NCBI RefSeq assembly: GCF_035083965.1
Contig: NC_089727.1
Location: 18,913,269 to 18,977,268, forward strand
Direction: 5' to 3'
DNA: 64,000 bases
Source: Branchiostoma lanceolatum
Lineage: Eukaryota > Chordata > Leptocardii > Amphioxiformes > Branchiostomatidae
How positions within the stretch are numbered: position 1 is the first letter of the stretch; each line of letters opens with the position of its first letter. The position numbers were made by a program, and so were the translations under genes. Below the pieces are notes generated by a model. The model saw only the letters and a program-made list of their open reading frames with translations, was not told the origin of the DNA and searched no databases. Positions 11,355 through 21,721 of the stretch are shown here, one piece after another.

Positions 11355-14300
11355 AGTTGCAGTTGTTTCTTTCTTCACTACATTGTAAAACTGTACAAAA
11401 GTACACTTTGCTGGCTTGAATTATTTTCCTTGGTCCATTTTCATAAGAGTGAACCATTAAACTTACTGTTATTTTCTCCCGCTGGCTGCATCTCCATCTC
11501 CCTGAGGGCCAGCTTCATCTGAGCCAGTTTGGCCTGCAGGACGGCCTTGTCTCGCTCTAAGACTAGTACTGACTGCTGCAGCTGGACCTTTTCTTCCTGC
11601 AGCACCTGCAGCTTCTCATGCAGCTCCACCTGCAAGCAGACACATACAGGAGTTACTGTCTCTCTAACACTAGTACTGACTGCTGCAGCTGGACCTTCTC
11701 TTCCTGCAGCACCTGCAGCTTTTCCTGCAGTTCCACCTGCTGACAGACACATACAGGAGTTACTGTCTCTCTAACACTAGTACTGACTGCTGCCGCTGGA
11801 CCTTTTCTTCCTGCAGCACCTGCAGCTTCTCATGCAGCTCCACCTGCAAGCAGACACATACAGGAGTTACTGTCTCTCTAACACTAGTACTGACTGCTGC
11901 AGCTGGACCTTCTCTTCCTGCAGCACCTGCAGCTTTTCCTGCAGTTCCACCTGCTGACAGACACATACAGGAGTTACTGTCTCTCTAACACTAGTACTGA
12001 CTGCTGCCGCTGGACCTTCTCTTCCTGCAGCACCTGCAGCTTTTCATGCAGCTCCACCTGCAGACAGACACATACAGGAGTTACTGTCTGTCTTTAACAC
12101 TAGTACTGACTGCTGCAGCTGGACCTTTTCTTCCTGCAGCACCTGCAGCTTTTCATGCAGCTCCACCTGCAGGCAGACACAATTACAGGAGTTACTGTCT
12201 CGCTCTGACACTAGTACTGACTGCTGCAGCTGGACCTTCTCTTCCTGCAGCACCTGCAGCTTTTTATGCATCTCCACCTGCAGGGTTTTTGACCACTGGA
12301 CCTGTTAATTATAGTTGAGAGGTCACAGTAAAGAATACTTTTCAAGATTTCATGCATGTGTGACTGTTGCAACATAATACCATCAATATTTCCATACCTG
12401 ACAAGGGTTTTGATTGGTGGGTTGGTTGGCAAGTTGATTGGCACGTTGATTGACAGGCTGGTTGGTGGGAAGACTGGTGGAATGATCTCTTGTGGAAGAG
12501 TTGTGGACAGGAACCTCGTAGAGCAGGGGTGCTGGCAAGACAGAGGTGTTACCTGGGATAGTTCAAGACAAAGAGGGTTATTTAAATACATCCATATTTT
12601 TAAGCCTTAAACTCTTTAAAAACGGCCTCGGTTGAAAGGTGTATATCAAGGTTAAATGAAGGTTAAAAAAAAAAAGCCCCGGTTACACATAACCAAACAT
12701 GGCCTTTCCCTGATCATGCACGGTTGGGAGGGGTTTGGGAGCTAGGTCAGCTGTTGTCATCTGATGTATGGCTGCATCAGCCTTATGTTTGAAATTTTCA
12801 AAACATTCTATCACATATGGCGAAGATTACTAACCACTTCATAACCACACTAATTATCACATTTGTGATATTAGTCATCCAGGTCAGCAATAGAGAATGA
12901 CAAAGAGCTGCCGGACGGGCGCTTGAAACTTCTGTTTTTCATATGTATTTTATCCAGTTGTAAAGATTAGACTTTATTCCTCACACTTATTATCAAACAG
13001 ATGAGCTTCACCTGTTCTGTTTGTTCGCCGGACTGTCAGTGTCAGACATGGAGCCTTCCGTGGTGGCTCGGCAGGATCGGGACTACGGACAGGTACGCGT
13101 CGTGCCGGTGTCTGGAACATCGCGGGAGGCTCTGAGAAGGAAGATGTCTGTAGTGTCGGAAGGGGGGTGCTGGTACAGGGGGGTAGTAAGGAAGGGGGGG
13201 TAGGCAACATGACAGGGTTGGACAACATTGTAGGGGGGCTGGACAACATTGTAGGGGGGTTGGAGAACATTGTAGGGGGGTTGGACAACATTGTAGTCGG
13301 GGTTGGTAGCATGGTAGGGGGTGAAGAAAGTCTGGAGGTAGAGGGGGTAGTGGGAGCTGTATCTGGACCCCCAGAGATGGCAGGGGTCGTGTCAGGGGTC
13401 ATGTCAGAGGTCGTGTCAGAGGTCCCATCAGGATTGATCAGCACCTGAAGAAAGACAACAAGCCTGTTGTTAGTTCCAACACCTATGGATTAGGGCTCTT
13501 AATTCTATGTTGAAGACAAATACATTTCTAGATCTGTAGCTTGATAATATAATAAGAAAAGAAACTTCAGACTGAAGCTAAGAGGGCCTTGCAAGATCCA
13601 AGACGCAGTGGAAGAAGATGAAGAAAGACTGAATTTAGCTGCAAGACGTTTCTATGAGTATTACTGCAGATGCAGAAACCAGCGGATGACGACAATTATG
13701 ATATAATAATTTAAGCACTTTTTAAGGACATTGAATCTAAGATACATAACATACTAGTATTACTAGTAGCTTATCCTAACAAAAAGGAGCACTTAATCAT
13801 TATAAGTCTGCAACTAAGACCTGTACCAAAAACGCAATCATTGTGTCATGAGACCAAGAAAAACATAAATGATATCGGCTCATAACTTATAAGCTTGACA
13901 ATACATGCTATGTTGATGAAGGTTAGACATCCAGGTAATAACTAAATAAGATTTTGCATAACTAAATCAAAAATAGTTACTCATTATAAGTGGATAGAAT
14001 TTTGAAACATTTCAAAATTTTATATAGTTCCTTCTGTAACTATTTTTTTGGCATAAAACATGCTATGGTGTTGATATATATAGAATACAACACAGGGTAT
14101 TCAGTATCACGTATGTCATACCCACCCGAGAAAACACACATTTCAATTAATGCGGAATGCGCCAAAAGTTGAGGGAATTTTGTGTCCTCGAACACAAAAC
14201 TGCAACAACAGTGATTCCAAGCTCCGAATCCGGTATTCGAATTTACGACGGCGGCACTACGGGCGCGCTCAAAATGCATTCTAACTATTCTATGGAAGCC

Positions 14301-17300
14301 TGTGTGTGATACGGATAGTTATCACATGGTCCGAAACACCCGTATCAGGCCCAGGCACGACATAAAATATTTTTTTTGTATGCATGTACATAATGTATAT
14401 TCAAGGCACATCACAGTGGGTTTTAAGAACAGACCTGTAACCAGGCTGGGACTGGAAGGTTCATGTCCTGTGCCTGCTCCTTCAGTAACGTCTTCATCCT
14501 CAAGATGCTGTCCTTGCCAAGTCCCTGGTCTCGGTACCACACCTAGATGCGAAAAGAAAAATCCAATTACTACAATAAGGAAACTGGGTATCTTTTATCA
14601 CTTCTGTGAGGGAGGTACTGTTTTTGGTGTGTTCACTTGTTTCAGTACTTATTCAATTTCCACATGACAGCCATGTCACAGGATTGTCTGTATCTGTATC
14701 TATATACAAGTAGCCCGGGTTAAAGTTAACCACCATTTGGGACCAGACCAACTTCGCAGGCACGCGGTGCGGCAGTAGCTGCGATTACATTACACTAAAC
14801 GGCAGCTGGTCACACCTAATCTTTGCACATCTGATGACTGCAACCGTTCTTTAAGGCTTAGTCAGGATGCTCTTACAGTACTTGATGACAACAAGTTCCA
14901 TTCTACTATCATGGTTAATCGGAAAATATGAATTTTGAAGACATCAATCCTTGCTTGATAACTCTGGTACTTGAAGGAATCATTACAAATTTTGAAAGGA
15001 AGTTAGGTCAAAGGTCCTAAAAGAGTTTATCAAAGGTCATGTCCTACTACTGAGTAGACATGGCTGGAGCCAATGGGAAAATGTATGATAGAAGCTTTTT
15101 AAAAGGTGCTCCCTCATATTTCAAAATACTGAAACTCACCAAAAAACAAGAAATTTACAAAAATATCTAACAGAGGTATCAGGGGTTTTTCTAGAAAAAT
15201 TAATCCAGAGGGAGCACACACAGGCGAGGGAGTGAATTCTATGTATTTATGGAAGAATCAATCGCTGAGGGAAGTCTGTATGCTGGGGATTAAGCTAAAA
15301 TCTGAATTTGACAAGGGGGCGCTGGGCTGAAACAAGAGGGTGCAGCGCCCCTCTTCCCCAATTTAGATGAACCCCTGGAGGTATAACTACATGTATGAGA
15401 TCTGCTACCCTTGTTCTGTGACCTCTAACCCTCAACTTTGACCTTGTTGAAAAGCAGCCATGTGGCCGAACAAACACTTTGAAGGAAAATGAAGGCTTTG
15501 ACTTGACTTGTTTCAATCTGTTTCTAATTGCATCATGCACAGCACCCACACACCTTGCTTGAGGGCATCTTCCTCCAGTAGCCGAGGTAGAACGGTGAGT
15601 CGGCGTGCATCATGGCGGCAGGGCGGTGCAGCGCGTACTGTTTGTACACAAGGACGGGACACGAGAGATTCCCCTGACCCACGGCCCAAGCCTGAGGAGA
15701 TTTGTATAACAAGAGATAGCCATTAGAAAATCCTATACAATGTATATGTGCTCCAGAAAATATTAATATAGTACAAATGTGGAGCAGATTCTAGAACATA
15801 AATTTGTATGAAGACAATGCATACATGTACATGTTGTGGTACATGACTATATATTACTGTATAAAACATTTAACATCATGATCGAGTTGAAATTGTCCCA
15901 AACATTATATAAGCTAGTAACTGCATACAGTATTAACCTACACACTGACATATCTTCAGTTCCACCTGCCATGGTTGTTGCAATAACTAAGTTAATCTGC
16001 AACTCGTAAGGTAATCTGCACTTTCAAAGAATGCTGCTAGGGGGACTCCGGGGATAGTTTTTTTGGTGATGCATAATTCTTACTCGTTCATTAGCTACTA
16101 GTACTAGTAAGGATAAAAAAAACAACCAAAAAACAGTAATACATAATGTTTCTAGAAATATTGCTACATATCTTTCATAACCTTTTTGAATTTCAAAACC
16201 ACCATAAATGAAAACTTGGTATGTAAAGGTAAAACGTGGAAAAGCCCACTCTATATAATTCGTACCTTTCGCGCAACTGCGTTTTCCGTTGTCAGGGACG
16301 CGTACTCAAGATACTCTGTCCCGTTGGCTAGCTTCTTCAGCTGGATATCTCCCCATCGCAGTCCGACCGTAGTCTCGCGTGACTTTATACGGAAGTGCTT
16401 GGAATTGTTCATCCAAACTGCGCACAGCAAACTAAACGGGTTCGTCAATCCAATTACTCCTTTGGAATAGAGTATCATTTCTTCTTCTTCTGTGGGGAAA
16501 TTTTTCTTGGAGACGTTTTCCGTCGAGTTCTTCACGTGGCTCAGCTCTTTGAGTTCGTCCTTCCTTCGCTTGATACTCAGACGGAGTTCGCGGAATTCCT
16601 CCGATTGGATGACACTGTGCGCGTAACCGCTCGCTTTGAGATACCGCTCCATGGAACGCAGCATACTGTTGAGCGACTCGGGTTCGTAGTTCTGGCCGTT
16701 GTTTTTCTTGCAGGACGTGAAGTAGGATATGAGGAGTGGGCAGAGCTCGGAAGGAGGGATCTCCTCGGGAGGGCGGGGCTCGTTGAACGGAGGCGCGGAG
16801 CAGAATCTCTTAAAGACGTTGACATCGGAGATGGTTTTCCTAGTAGTGTTTTTGGAGAACCTGTAGGTGTGAAAGAAACATAATTGGAGGTCATGTCCCA
16901 TTTTTTAAGCAATCAATATAATTTAAAAATATATAATCGGAGTTATTGATTATAGCCTTCCACTTCATTTTTGCAAAACATGGCTATTCCTAGTTAATAT
17001 GTAAATCTTATAAATCTTTAACCACATTGACCACACAGGTTGGCAGTTTCTACCAGCATTAGTCATTGGGTAAGGGTAAGTTTCCCTCACCATGGGTGTG
17101 CTTGGCTGTTAGGACCCACACTAGCTAGTGGCCACCTACTATACCAATCGTTATGGTTAGGGTAGGGGGGATACAGTAGGGTTAGGGGGTCAGGTAAGGG
17201 CCTGGCTGATGCTGTGTTCACCATTTGGACCTATACCGTAACGGGCCTTACGGTCATTATTGCTACGGTAGGGTATTAGGTAAAAGTTAGGGGGTTAGGT

Positions 17301-18820
17301 AAGGGGTAGGGTAAGGTTCCCTCACCATGGGTGTGCCTGGCTGAAGTTGTGTTCACTGTTAGGACCCACACTAGAAGTCAGCTAGTACCAATCATCATGG
17401 TTAGGGTTAGGGGATATGGTACTAGTAGTGTTAGGGGGTTAGGTAAGGGGTAGGGGTAAGGTTCCCTCACCATGGGTGTGCCTGGCTGAAGTTGTGTTCA
17501 CCATTAGGACCCATACCCTGTTGGTACCAGTCGTGACTGGATGCCTCGGAAGTCGGCAGATCCGTACTCATGAATGATGTCATTTGCGAGGGACCGACGC
17601 CGTCTATAGCCGGGATCACTGGTTCGGTCGAACCACTGCTGACGTGGGGGTCTGGTACATTGCCGTCCCTCCCCTTCACGGGCTGGGAACCCCCCACTTG
17701 TGGAATGGTTAGGTCCTTGATGTCAAAAGCTGCCATAATGTCCTCCATTTTCGGAAGTGTCCTGTAAGAAAAAAAAATCCTTCAATTACAAATATCATGT
17801 AGAAAACCCTGTAACATCAATGCAAAATAAAACTATAGTATTCAGTAATAGAAATGATATTGTAACTGTAAAGTGTAAGAACATTAATGGACTTGACCTT
17901 TGACATCTTCTGCTATGAAGAAACAATAAAATCTTGAGAAAGATTCCAAAATGCTACAGGATTCCAACATGGCAATATGGAATTTTGACTACAGGCTTCA
18001 AAATTATCTTCAGGACTACAATGTAGGTGCACTGATGCAACTAAACTAAAAATTTATTTTAGGTGCATTAAGGAAAATTATTCGATGCACAACATAGAAT
18101 AAAGAAGAATGTCAGCAAACTCTATTAAAAAAAAACCTACGGCCTCTCTTAAGAACTTCAATCTCAGGAATTCTGTACTCGTAGTTATCAAAACTTATTA
18201 TTTTTCTGACACTTGAATGTCAATAATATTCTATATATTCTCAAGGAGGTTAAAATTATTTTAACCTCCTTGATATTCTATTACTAATTTTTACAAATTA
18301 TATGAAACCCTACACAATTAGCAACAACAACAATCTAGGGAGCACAAAAGTGCACATGCACTCAGACAGTATTGAAAGATATGAAACTAAAACTAATTTC
18401 AACTCACAATGTAAATAATGACATGCTAAAATAATACAGTACTTGCAGCCCTGCATGACTAATCTAAGCTATTGGCATTGCAGTAAACAGCAGTGATTTG
18501 TTTACAAATTAGTTGTGTTCCTAAACACCATGTTTACAAACAACGGGACGCTTGATTACATTTCTAGTAGTAATATGTTCACATATCTAAGTACTGGGCA
18601 AAATTTAGCGTTCTATATTGTATACATATAACGTTATATAAACCTTGTATAATATATAAATAAATACTGCCGATAACGTTGGGTCAGTGTGACACAAACA
18701 TTGCCCCCCTCCCCCTTAGGCCTCTATACCACTACAAACGTATAAATTATGTTTTTTTCTCTTCATTACGCACACGTAATATGTTGCAAATGTAATAGAA
18801 AGAAAGGAGAGGAACTCACC
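8994..18820 (-). CDS. DUF3504 (Crypton-derived) – coiled-coil – MYND zinc-finger protein, ZMYND8-like C-terminus
   Basis: Ten minus-strand coding exons chain with consistent phases: 17748-17471, 16860-16266, 15691-15554, 14542-14435, 13444-13012, 12552-12398, 12301-12278, 11629-11467, 10893-10751 and 10279-9821, giving 831 aa in the minimal form. Residues 94-373 resemble DUF3504, the tyrosine-recombinase-like region of ZMYM2/QRICH1/KIAA1958 proteins domesticated from Crypton transposons (landmarks CPVLVYKQY and DSPFYLGYW then WYRDQGLGK). A Pro/Thr/Ser-rich linker (374-517) and an Asn/Gln-rich stretch (518-569) lead to a coiled coil (570-679) and a MYND finger (680-714) with a ZMYND8-type CCWNTSYC core. 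The PHD–bromo–PWWP module of ZMYND8 is not seen. A nuclear corepressor-type scaffold is likely but inferred. Confidence 0.8.
9821..10279 (-). CDS. Exon 10: MYND zinc finger and C-terminal tail
   Basis: Acceptor CTCTCCCCTAG ends at 10280. The phase-0 frame begins [19 protein letters not shown], followed by [13 protein letters not shown]: a complete MYND Cys/His set (C-x2-C, CC, YC-x3-C, H, H-x3-C). The tail is Pro/Gly/Ser-rich and ends at TAG/TAA 9821. The WNTSYC core is specific to the ZMYND8/ZMYND11 group rather than to general MYND proteins. Confidence 0.8.
   Translation of the reverse strand, partial: CIQCGKEARLYCCWNTSYCDFSCQQAHWPVHMSTCHQQTNQQRPPAAPQPMDEERSLVPRSLEKTLVPRPFLQQPVIIPAKAEPDSSSQLTGPGGPGGTVTRLGQVTASRGPPRCVDMQEGEEGGGNSGSPSLLHQSGSTERRKNDHTYSQK
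10751..10893 (-). CDS. Exon 9: coiled coil leading into the MYND finger
   Basis: Acceptor TTCTCCATAG ends at 10894; donor TGG|GTAAGG at 10750; phase 1 to 0. It encodes [20 protein letters not shown] through a charged helix ending [15 protein letters not shown]. The ETKxKQW–C junction is like ZMYND8 as I remember it. Confidence 0.8.
10943..11060. repeat. (AC)n microsatellite
   Basis: Interrupted CA/CACA tract on the plus strand between exon 9 and the LINE fragment; a second pure tract lies at 11318-11353. Open frames here are low-complexity artefacts. Confidence 0.9.
11098..11310 (-). mobile_element. LINE C-terminal fragment (CCHH-type knuckle) in an intron
   Basis: One minus-strand frame reads [20 protein letters not shown] and a second, shifted frame reads [20 protein letters not shown] then RTH. 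This order, a KRRARK-rich helix before a CxxCGRxFxAxIGLxSHxRTH finger, is the usual C-terminus of animal non-LTR retrotransposon ORFs. The shift between frames and the stops show it is dead. Confidence 0.55.
11467..11629 (-). CDS. Exon 8: coiled coil, last unit of the tandem array
   Basis: Acceptor TCTGCTTGCAG ends at 11630; donor AACA|GTAAGT at 11466; phase 0 to 1. It encodes [20 protein letters not shown] followed by [24 protein letters not shown], a clear heptad coiled coil. Only this array copy continues into the KAVLQAKL segment, so it is taken as the functional exon. Confidence 0.7.
11562..12278 (-). repeat. Seven-copy tandem array of a coiled-coil exon plus flanking intron
   Basis: The marker ACTAGTACT recurs at 11562, 11669, 11776, 11883, 11990, 12099 and 12210, giving periods of 107, 107, 107, 107, 109 and 111. 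Each unit holds the [21 protein letters not shown]-type coding block and a CTGCAG acceptor. As 107 is not a multiple of three, the array cannot be translated through and must be mostly spliced out. Confidence 0.85.
12278..12301 (-). CDS. Exon 7 (short, 24 nt) or start of a longer read-through exon
   Basis: Acceptor AATTAACAG at 12302. It encodes VQWSKTLQ, then CAG|GTGGAG, which can act as a donor. Without splicing the frame runs through two array units and stops at 12044. Splicing to any array acceptor keeps phase 0. Confidence 0.4.
12398..12552 (-). CDS. Exon 6: Asn/Gln-rich segment
   Basis: Acceptor CTATCCCAG, donor CAG|GTATGG at 12397, phase 1 to 0. The 51 codons end in [18 protein letters not shown], a 12-bp tandem repeat giving NQxx tetrads. 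No folded domain is expected. Confidence 0.6.
13012..13444 (-). CDS. Exon 5: Pro/Thr/Ser-rich linker with a 7-residue minisatellite
   Basis: Acceptor CTTTCTTCAG, donor ACAG|GTGAAG at 13011, phase 0 to 1. It codes for DTT/DMT runs, then SNPPTML-type heptads from a 21-bp tandem repeat (about 13205-13300), then a basic [14 protein letters not shown]-like segment. Reading through the donor meets a stop at 12974, so an alternative shorter isoform is possible. Confidence 0.65.
14082..14364 (+). repeat. AATACAAC dispersed element, copy 1
   Basis: Starts TAGAATACAACACAGGGTAT and ends GGCCCAGGCACGACAT, with the family landmarks AAAACACACATTTCAAT, TTGTGTCCTCGAACACAAAA, CCGGTATTCGAAT and CCCGTATCAGG. 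The same order appears at 19010-19518 (reverse), 56983-57380 and 62762-63103. It is non-coding, likely a non-autonomous DNA element. Confidence 0.7.
14435..14542 (-). CDS. Exon 4: end of the DUF3504-like region (WY..GLGK)
   Basis: 36 codons, phase 0 to 0; acceptor CGCATCTAG, donor CAG|GTCTGT at 14434. [20 protein letters not shown] fits the WYxxQPLGKxxLxxMM-like tail of the family. It lies next to a copy of the AATACAAC element (14082-14364). Confidence 0.7.
15554..15691 (-). CDS. Exon 3: C-terminal DUF3504-like segment (CPV...FYL)
   Basis: 46 codons, phase 0 to 0; acceptor CTCCTCAG at 15692, donor AAG|GTGTGT at 15553. The [14 protein letters not shown] and [11 protein letters not shown] landmarks match the segment that follows the recombinase-like core in ZMYM-type proteins. 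Confidence 0.7.
16266..16860 (-). CDS. Exon 2: N-terminal and central DUF3504-like region
   Basis: Acceptor CACACCTACAG ends at 16861; donor AAG|GTACGA at 16265. It encodes [20 protein letters not shown], an SAM-like helical block ([18 protein letters not shown]), a conserved [16 protein letters not shown] helix, then [20 protein letters not shown]. Order and spacing fit DUF3504 proteins. I cannot assign a full recombinase catalytic set, as expected for a domesticated copy. Confidence 0.75.
17037..17516. repeat. Tandem repeat overlapping the end of coding exon 1
   Basis: The block CCCTCACCATGGGTGTGC with CTGG...GTGTTCACC...AGGACCCA occurs at about 17090, 17320 and 17465, spaced by GGGTTAGG-rich DNA with TTAGGG-like motifs. 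The exon's final codons and splice donor lie in the last copy. Confidence 0.7.
17471..17748 (-). CDS. Coding exon 1 (start) of the DUF3504–MYND gene
   Basis: ATG at 17748 ([16 protein letters not shown]...). The acceptor at 17762-17763 leaves a 13-nt 5'-UTR piece in this exon. Low-complexity, Ser/Pro/Gly-rich, likely disordered. A nearer donor-like site at 17516 gives phase 1 and does not fit the next exon; the ATG|GTGAGG donor at 17470 gives phase 2 and does. The last 15 residues therefore come from a tandemly repeated segment (17037-17516). Confidence 0.7.
18241..18273. repeat. Perfect 15-bp-arm palindrome CAAGGAGGTTAAAAT
   Basis: CAAGGAGGTTAAAAT, a 1-base gap, and its reverse complement. 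The same CAAGGAGGTTAA arms flank the hairpin element at 58492-58958. Confidence 0.75.
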
Positions 18821-18912
18821 GTCTTACAGTTTTGCTTGTGGTTTCTGAAAAGTAGGAAAAAGTCGGGGATTTTATGTTTGTTCGAGGAGTTCGATCGTCT
18901 GCTCCTGTCAAG
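18820..18912 (-). other. Putative 5' non-coding exon of the DUF3504–MYND gene
   Basis: A minus-strand donor GACG|GTGAGT lies at 18819. The segment above it lacks an in-frame start and precedes the first coding exon, which has a strong TTCTTACAG acceptor ending at 17762. The true 5' end is not visible. Confidence 0.4.
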
Positions 18913-18920
18913 ATGGCGCC
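18909..18920 (-). promoter_or_regulatory. YY1-like GCGCCATCTTG motif near the presumed start of transcription
   Basis: The plus strand reads CAAGATGGCGCC. YY1-type CCATCTTG sites commonly sit just around the start of housekeeping genes. Its position at the edge of the non-coding first exon fits, but this is motif evidence only. Confidence 0.35.
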
Positions 18921-19009
18921 GGGAGGTGTTAGGGACCGTTCGCTTGATAACTGGATGGGGGGTCGGGGGGGGGGGGTCAACCGCTGGATTCGAACATTTA
19001 ATGATTCAT

Positions 19010-19518
19010 ATGTCATACCTGGGCCGCGAAAACGTTCGATACGGGTGTTCCGAGCCATATGATAATTTTCCGTATCACACGGGGTTCTAGACTTGTATCA
19101 CACGGGCTTCCATAGAATATTAGAACATTTCTAGCGCGCCGGTTGCGCCGCCGTCGAAAATTCGAATACCTGATTCGGAGGTTTGAATCAATGTTGCTAT
19201 AGTTTTGTGTTCGAGGACACAAAACTCCCTCAACTTTTGGCGTATTCCGCATTGAAATGTGTTTTCTCGGGTGATATGAAATCGTCTTCCGGGAGGGACG
19301 TAAAACGGGGGTCCCGTGCTCGAGGAGGTGCCTCGAACACGTTATAAACAGCCTCATTACCCTACACATTGGGTACCTGCCACTGGCTGCAAATACACCT
19401 GATATTATTATTATTATTATATAAATAAAATACAACACGGTGTAGTCCTACGGCCGTCGCGGTCGGGCTGGTACCTCGGGTGATACGGAATACATCGTGA
19501 CGGTGTTGTATTCTATAC
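19010..19518 (-). repeat. AATACAAC dispersed element, copy 2 (reverse)
   Basis: Reads in reverse: GTGTTGTATTCTATAC at its right end and ATGTCATACCTGGGCC at its left. It includes the GC-rich CGGCCGTCGCGGTCGGGCTGG block also seen in the copy at 62762. The intervening 19520-20940 shows no gene. Confidence 0.7.
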
Positions 19519-20942
19519 ATTATTTAGGCAATGTCCACTAAGATGTAGGAGACCCAGGTAACGTAACATGACCAGTTTACGTCCGATTTATTCAAAACGT
19601 TATTTATCCTAAAACCGCGCGGACAGAGCCAAATGTTTAACCCATGGGTAGAAATATCAGCTCTTCTAAAAAGAAAATGCATGGTCTGAAAGTTTTTATC
19701 AGCCTGTTTAACGCCATGCGAGCATGTATTTATACTGGGGTATATGGTGTAGAATTGTGCTAGGCTTACCCTTTATCGTCCACCTCAGTATTTTCCCTTC
19801 TAGCGCTATGCTTGAAGAACAAAGACCGGAAAAAAATGCACAGTAACTGTCGAAAGTAGTCTACAGACAAATGACAGTAAAGTCACTATGTTTGTCCCTC
19901 CGCTTGCCTGACGCGATGGAAGAAGACAATTTTTGTATTGTGAATTTCCCCGAAATCAGCAGCACGTGGCTTTCACGTGATAAACACATGGCCATGATGT
20001 TATGCCGTACAAAAATGTATTATCTGAGCGGGGGTCGCTAGGTTGTATCAAACCTTCCTAAAACTGGCAAGAATTTCAAACCTCGAATCACCATGGATAG
20101 TCTGCATATCAAAGAAAGGTTTAACGTCAGCTACTTTTAAAAGATACTAGCTATCGTGTAAGTTAGAAAAACATGATGAAATATGCGGTGTCGAATTATA
20201 TATGAAATGCGTCATGCATGACACTTCCGTGCAACTTGTTGTTACTGATTCAGGAGTTTTTTTCTGTTATGTCGCTGGACGTAAACCTTTTTCATAGTTT
20301 TGTATAAAAGAGAGAGATGCCTGAGGATCATACTTATGACGTTCTTTGTTTCTTATGAGAACAGGCTTTGGTATGATACACCGCGACATGTGGACATGAC
20401 CCAATCTGGACGTAAACTACTCCTGCACGTAAATAGGTCATGTTACGTTACGTATTATAAAATTTACGAAGGTTGGTTACAGATTTATAGGGCTAATTCA
20501 TTGAAATTCATGTAAAACCTTTCCTCACAAACCACGTCGTGGTCTTAGGGGATGGTACGATGTTTGCGGGGAGGATCGGTCGGAGGCTTTGATTTGATTT
20601 ATTTGTTTATTCATTTGGCCGTGAAAAAAGTACAGCCAGGGCTAGCCGAAGGCTATTACAAAGGGTTAGCCCTGCATATGGGAACAGTATTCAAAATTCA
20701 ATACAAGTTTTCAAAAAGAACGTCAAAACACACATGAAGGCGTACACAAGACGCAAGACTAAAATAATACATGTAGAAGAAACAAAGTTAACATACACCA
20801 GCACAAAACTGAAGCGCATATGCAAAAAAATGCACGAGACTAAGCTATATATAAATTCGTTAACAAAACCAAGCCAAAACTAATAGGGTCGGATTACGTA
20901 AACAACTTGCCAAGATAAATTCGCCGTATCATATCACAGCCA

Positions 20943-21386
20943 TTAAAGGAAAGCTACACAAAAAAATGAAAATCCTTCTATGCTGTGCTTAATATATTCC
21001 AAAGTAAAATTCTTACTTCAAGTTGTTTCACATGAGTCCGTCATAGTTCTGGGATTTTCCACAGTTTGCAACTTATGCCGTGCTGACGCCTTCTCGCCTG
21101 ATAATTGAATTATATGACGTCAGTGTTTCAAATTTTTCACCTGATGATTGAATTTTAGAACACTGACGTCATAAAATACAATCATCAGGTGAAAAATTTG
21201 AAACACTGACGTCATATAATTCAAGTATCAGGTGAGAAGACGTCAGCACGGCATAAGTTGCAAACTGTGGAAAATCCCAGAACTATGACGGACTCATGTG
21301 AAACAACTTTAAGTAAGAATTTGACTTTAGAATATATTAAGCACAGCATAGAAGGATTTTCAATTTTTTGTGTAGCTTTCCTTTAA
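20943..21386. mobile_element. 444-bp TTAA-flanked hairpin MITE (piggyBac-like)
   Basis: TTAAAGGAAAGCTACAC at the left is the exact complement of GTGTAGCTTTCCTTTAA at the right. The arms extend about 200 bp each with few mismatches around a short centre with a TGACGTCA-containing sub-palindrome. TTAA at both ends fits a piggyBac-type target duplication. No ORF. Confidence 0.8.
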
Positions 21387-21721
21387 GGTAACCCATATTT
21401 GAGTAATGAGGCTGTTGAAACGCAGCCGAGGCACCTCCACAAACACGGCATTGTTTTACAATTATCATTGGAGAGTTTATTTGTTGACCTAAGTTGCAAT
21501 GGCATGACATATCCGAACATTATTTCATAAGATTGGTAGAACATTCATTCATGGCGTCTTGAGCTGTGCTTTAAATTGAAAGTTTGTTGCAAGTTCTTGC
21601 TTGTAGGCTAATTGCAAATGCATTAATCATGAAAAGAACGGACAGTGAACAATATAATATTCCACAACCTTGGTTTGACTACTTAGACTAAATTCTAACT
21701 TATTGGGTTCGACGTCTTTTT

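Noticed and set aside
16395-16883. 162-codon plus-strand ORF
   Set aside because: Antisense shadow of the DUF3504 exon; codon content and splice signals support the minus strand.
17130-17460. GGTTAGGG motifs suggesting an interstitial telomere
   Set aside because: The units are irregular and part of a longer tandem repeat tied to an exon; no run of exact TTAGGG.
19013-19438. 141-codon minus-strand ORF near the 5' end of the DUF3504–MYND gene
   Set aside because: It lies wholly in a copy of the AATACAAC repeat.
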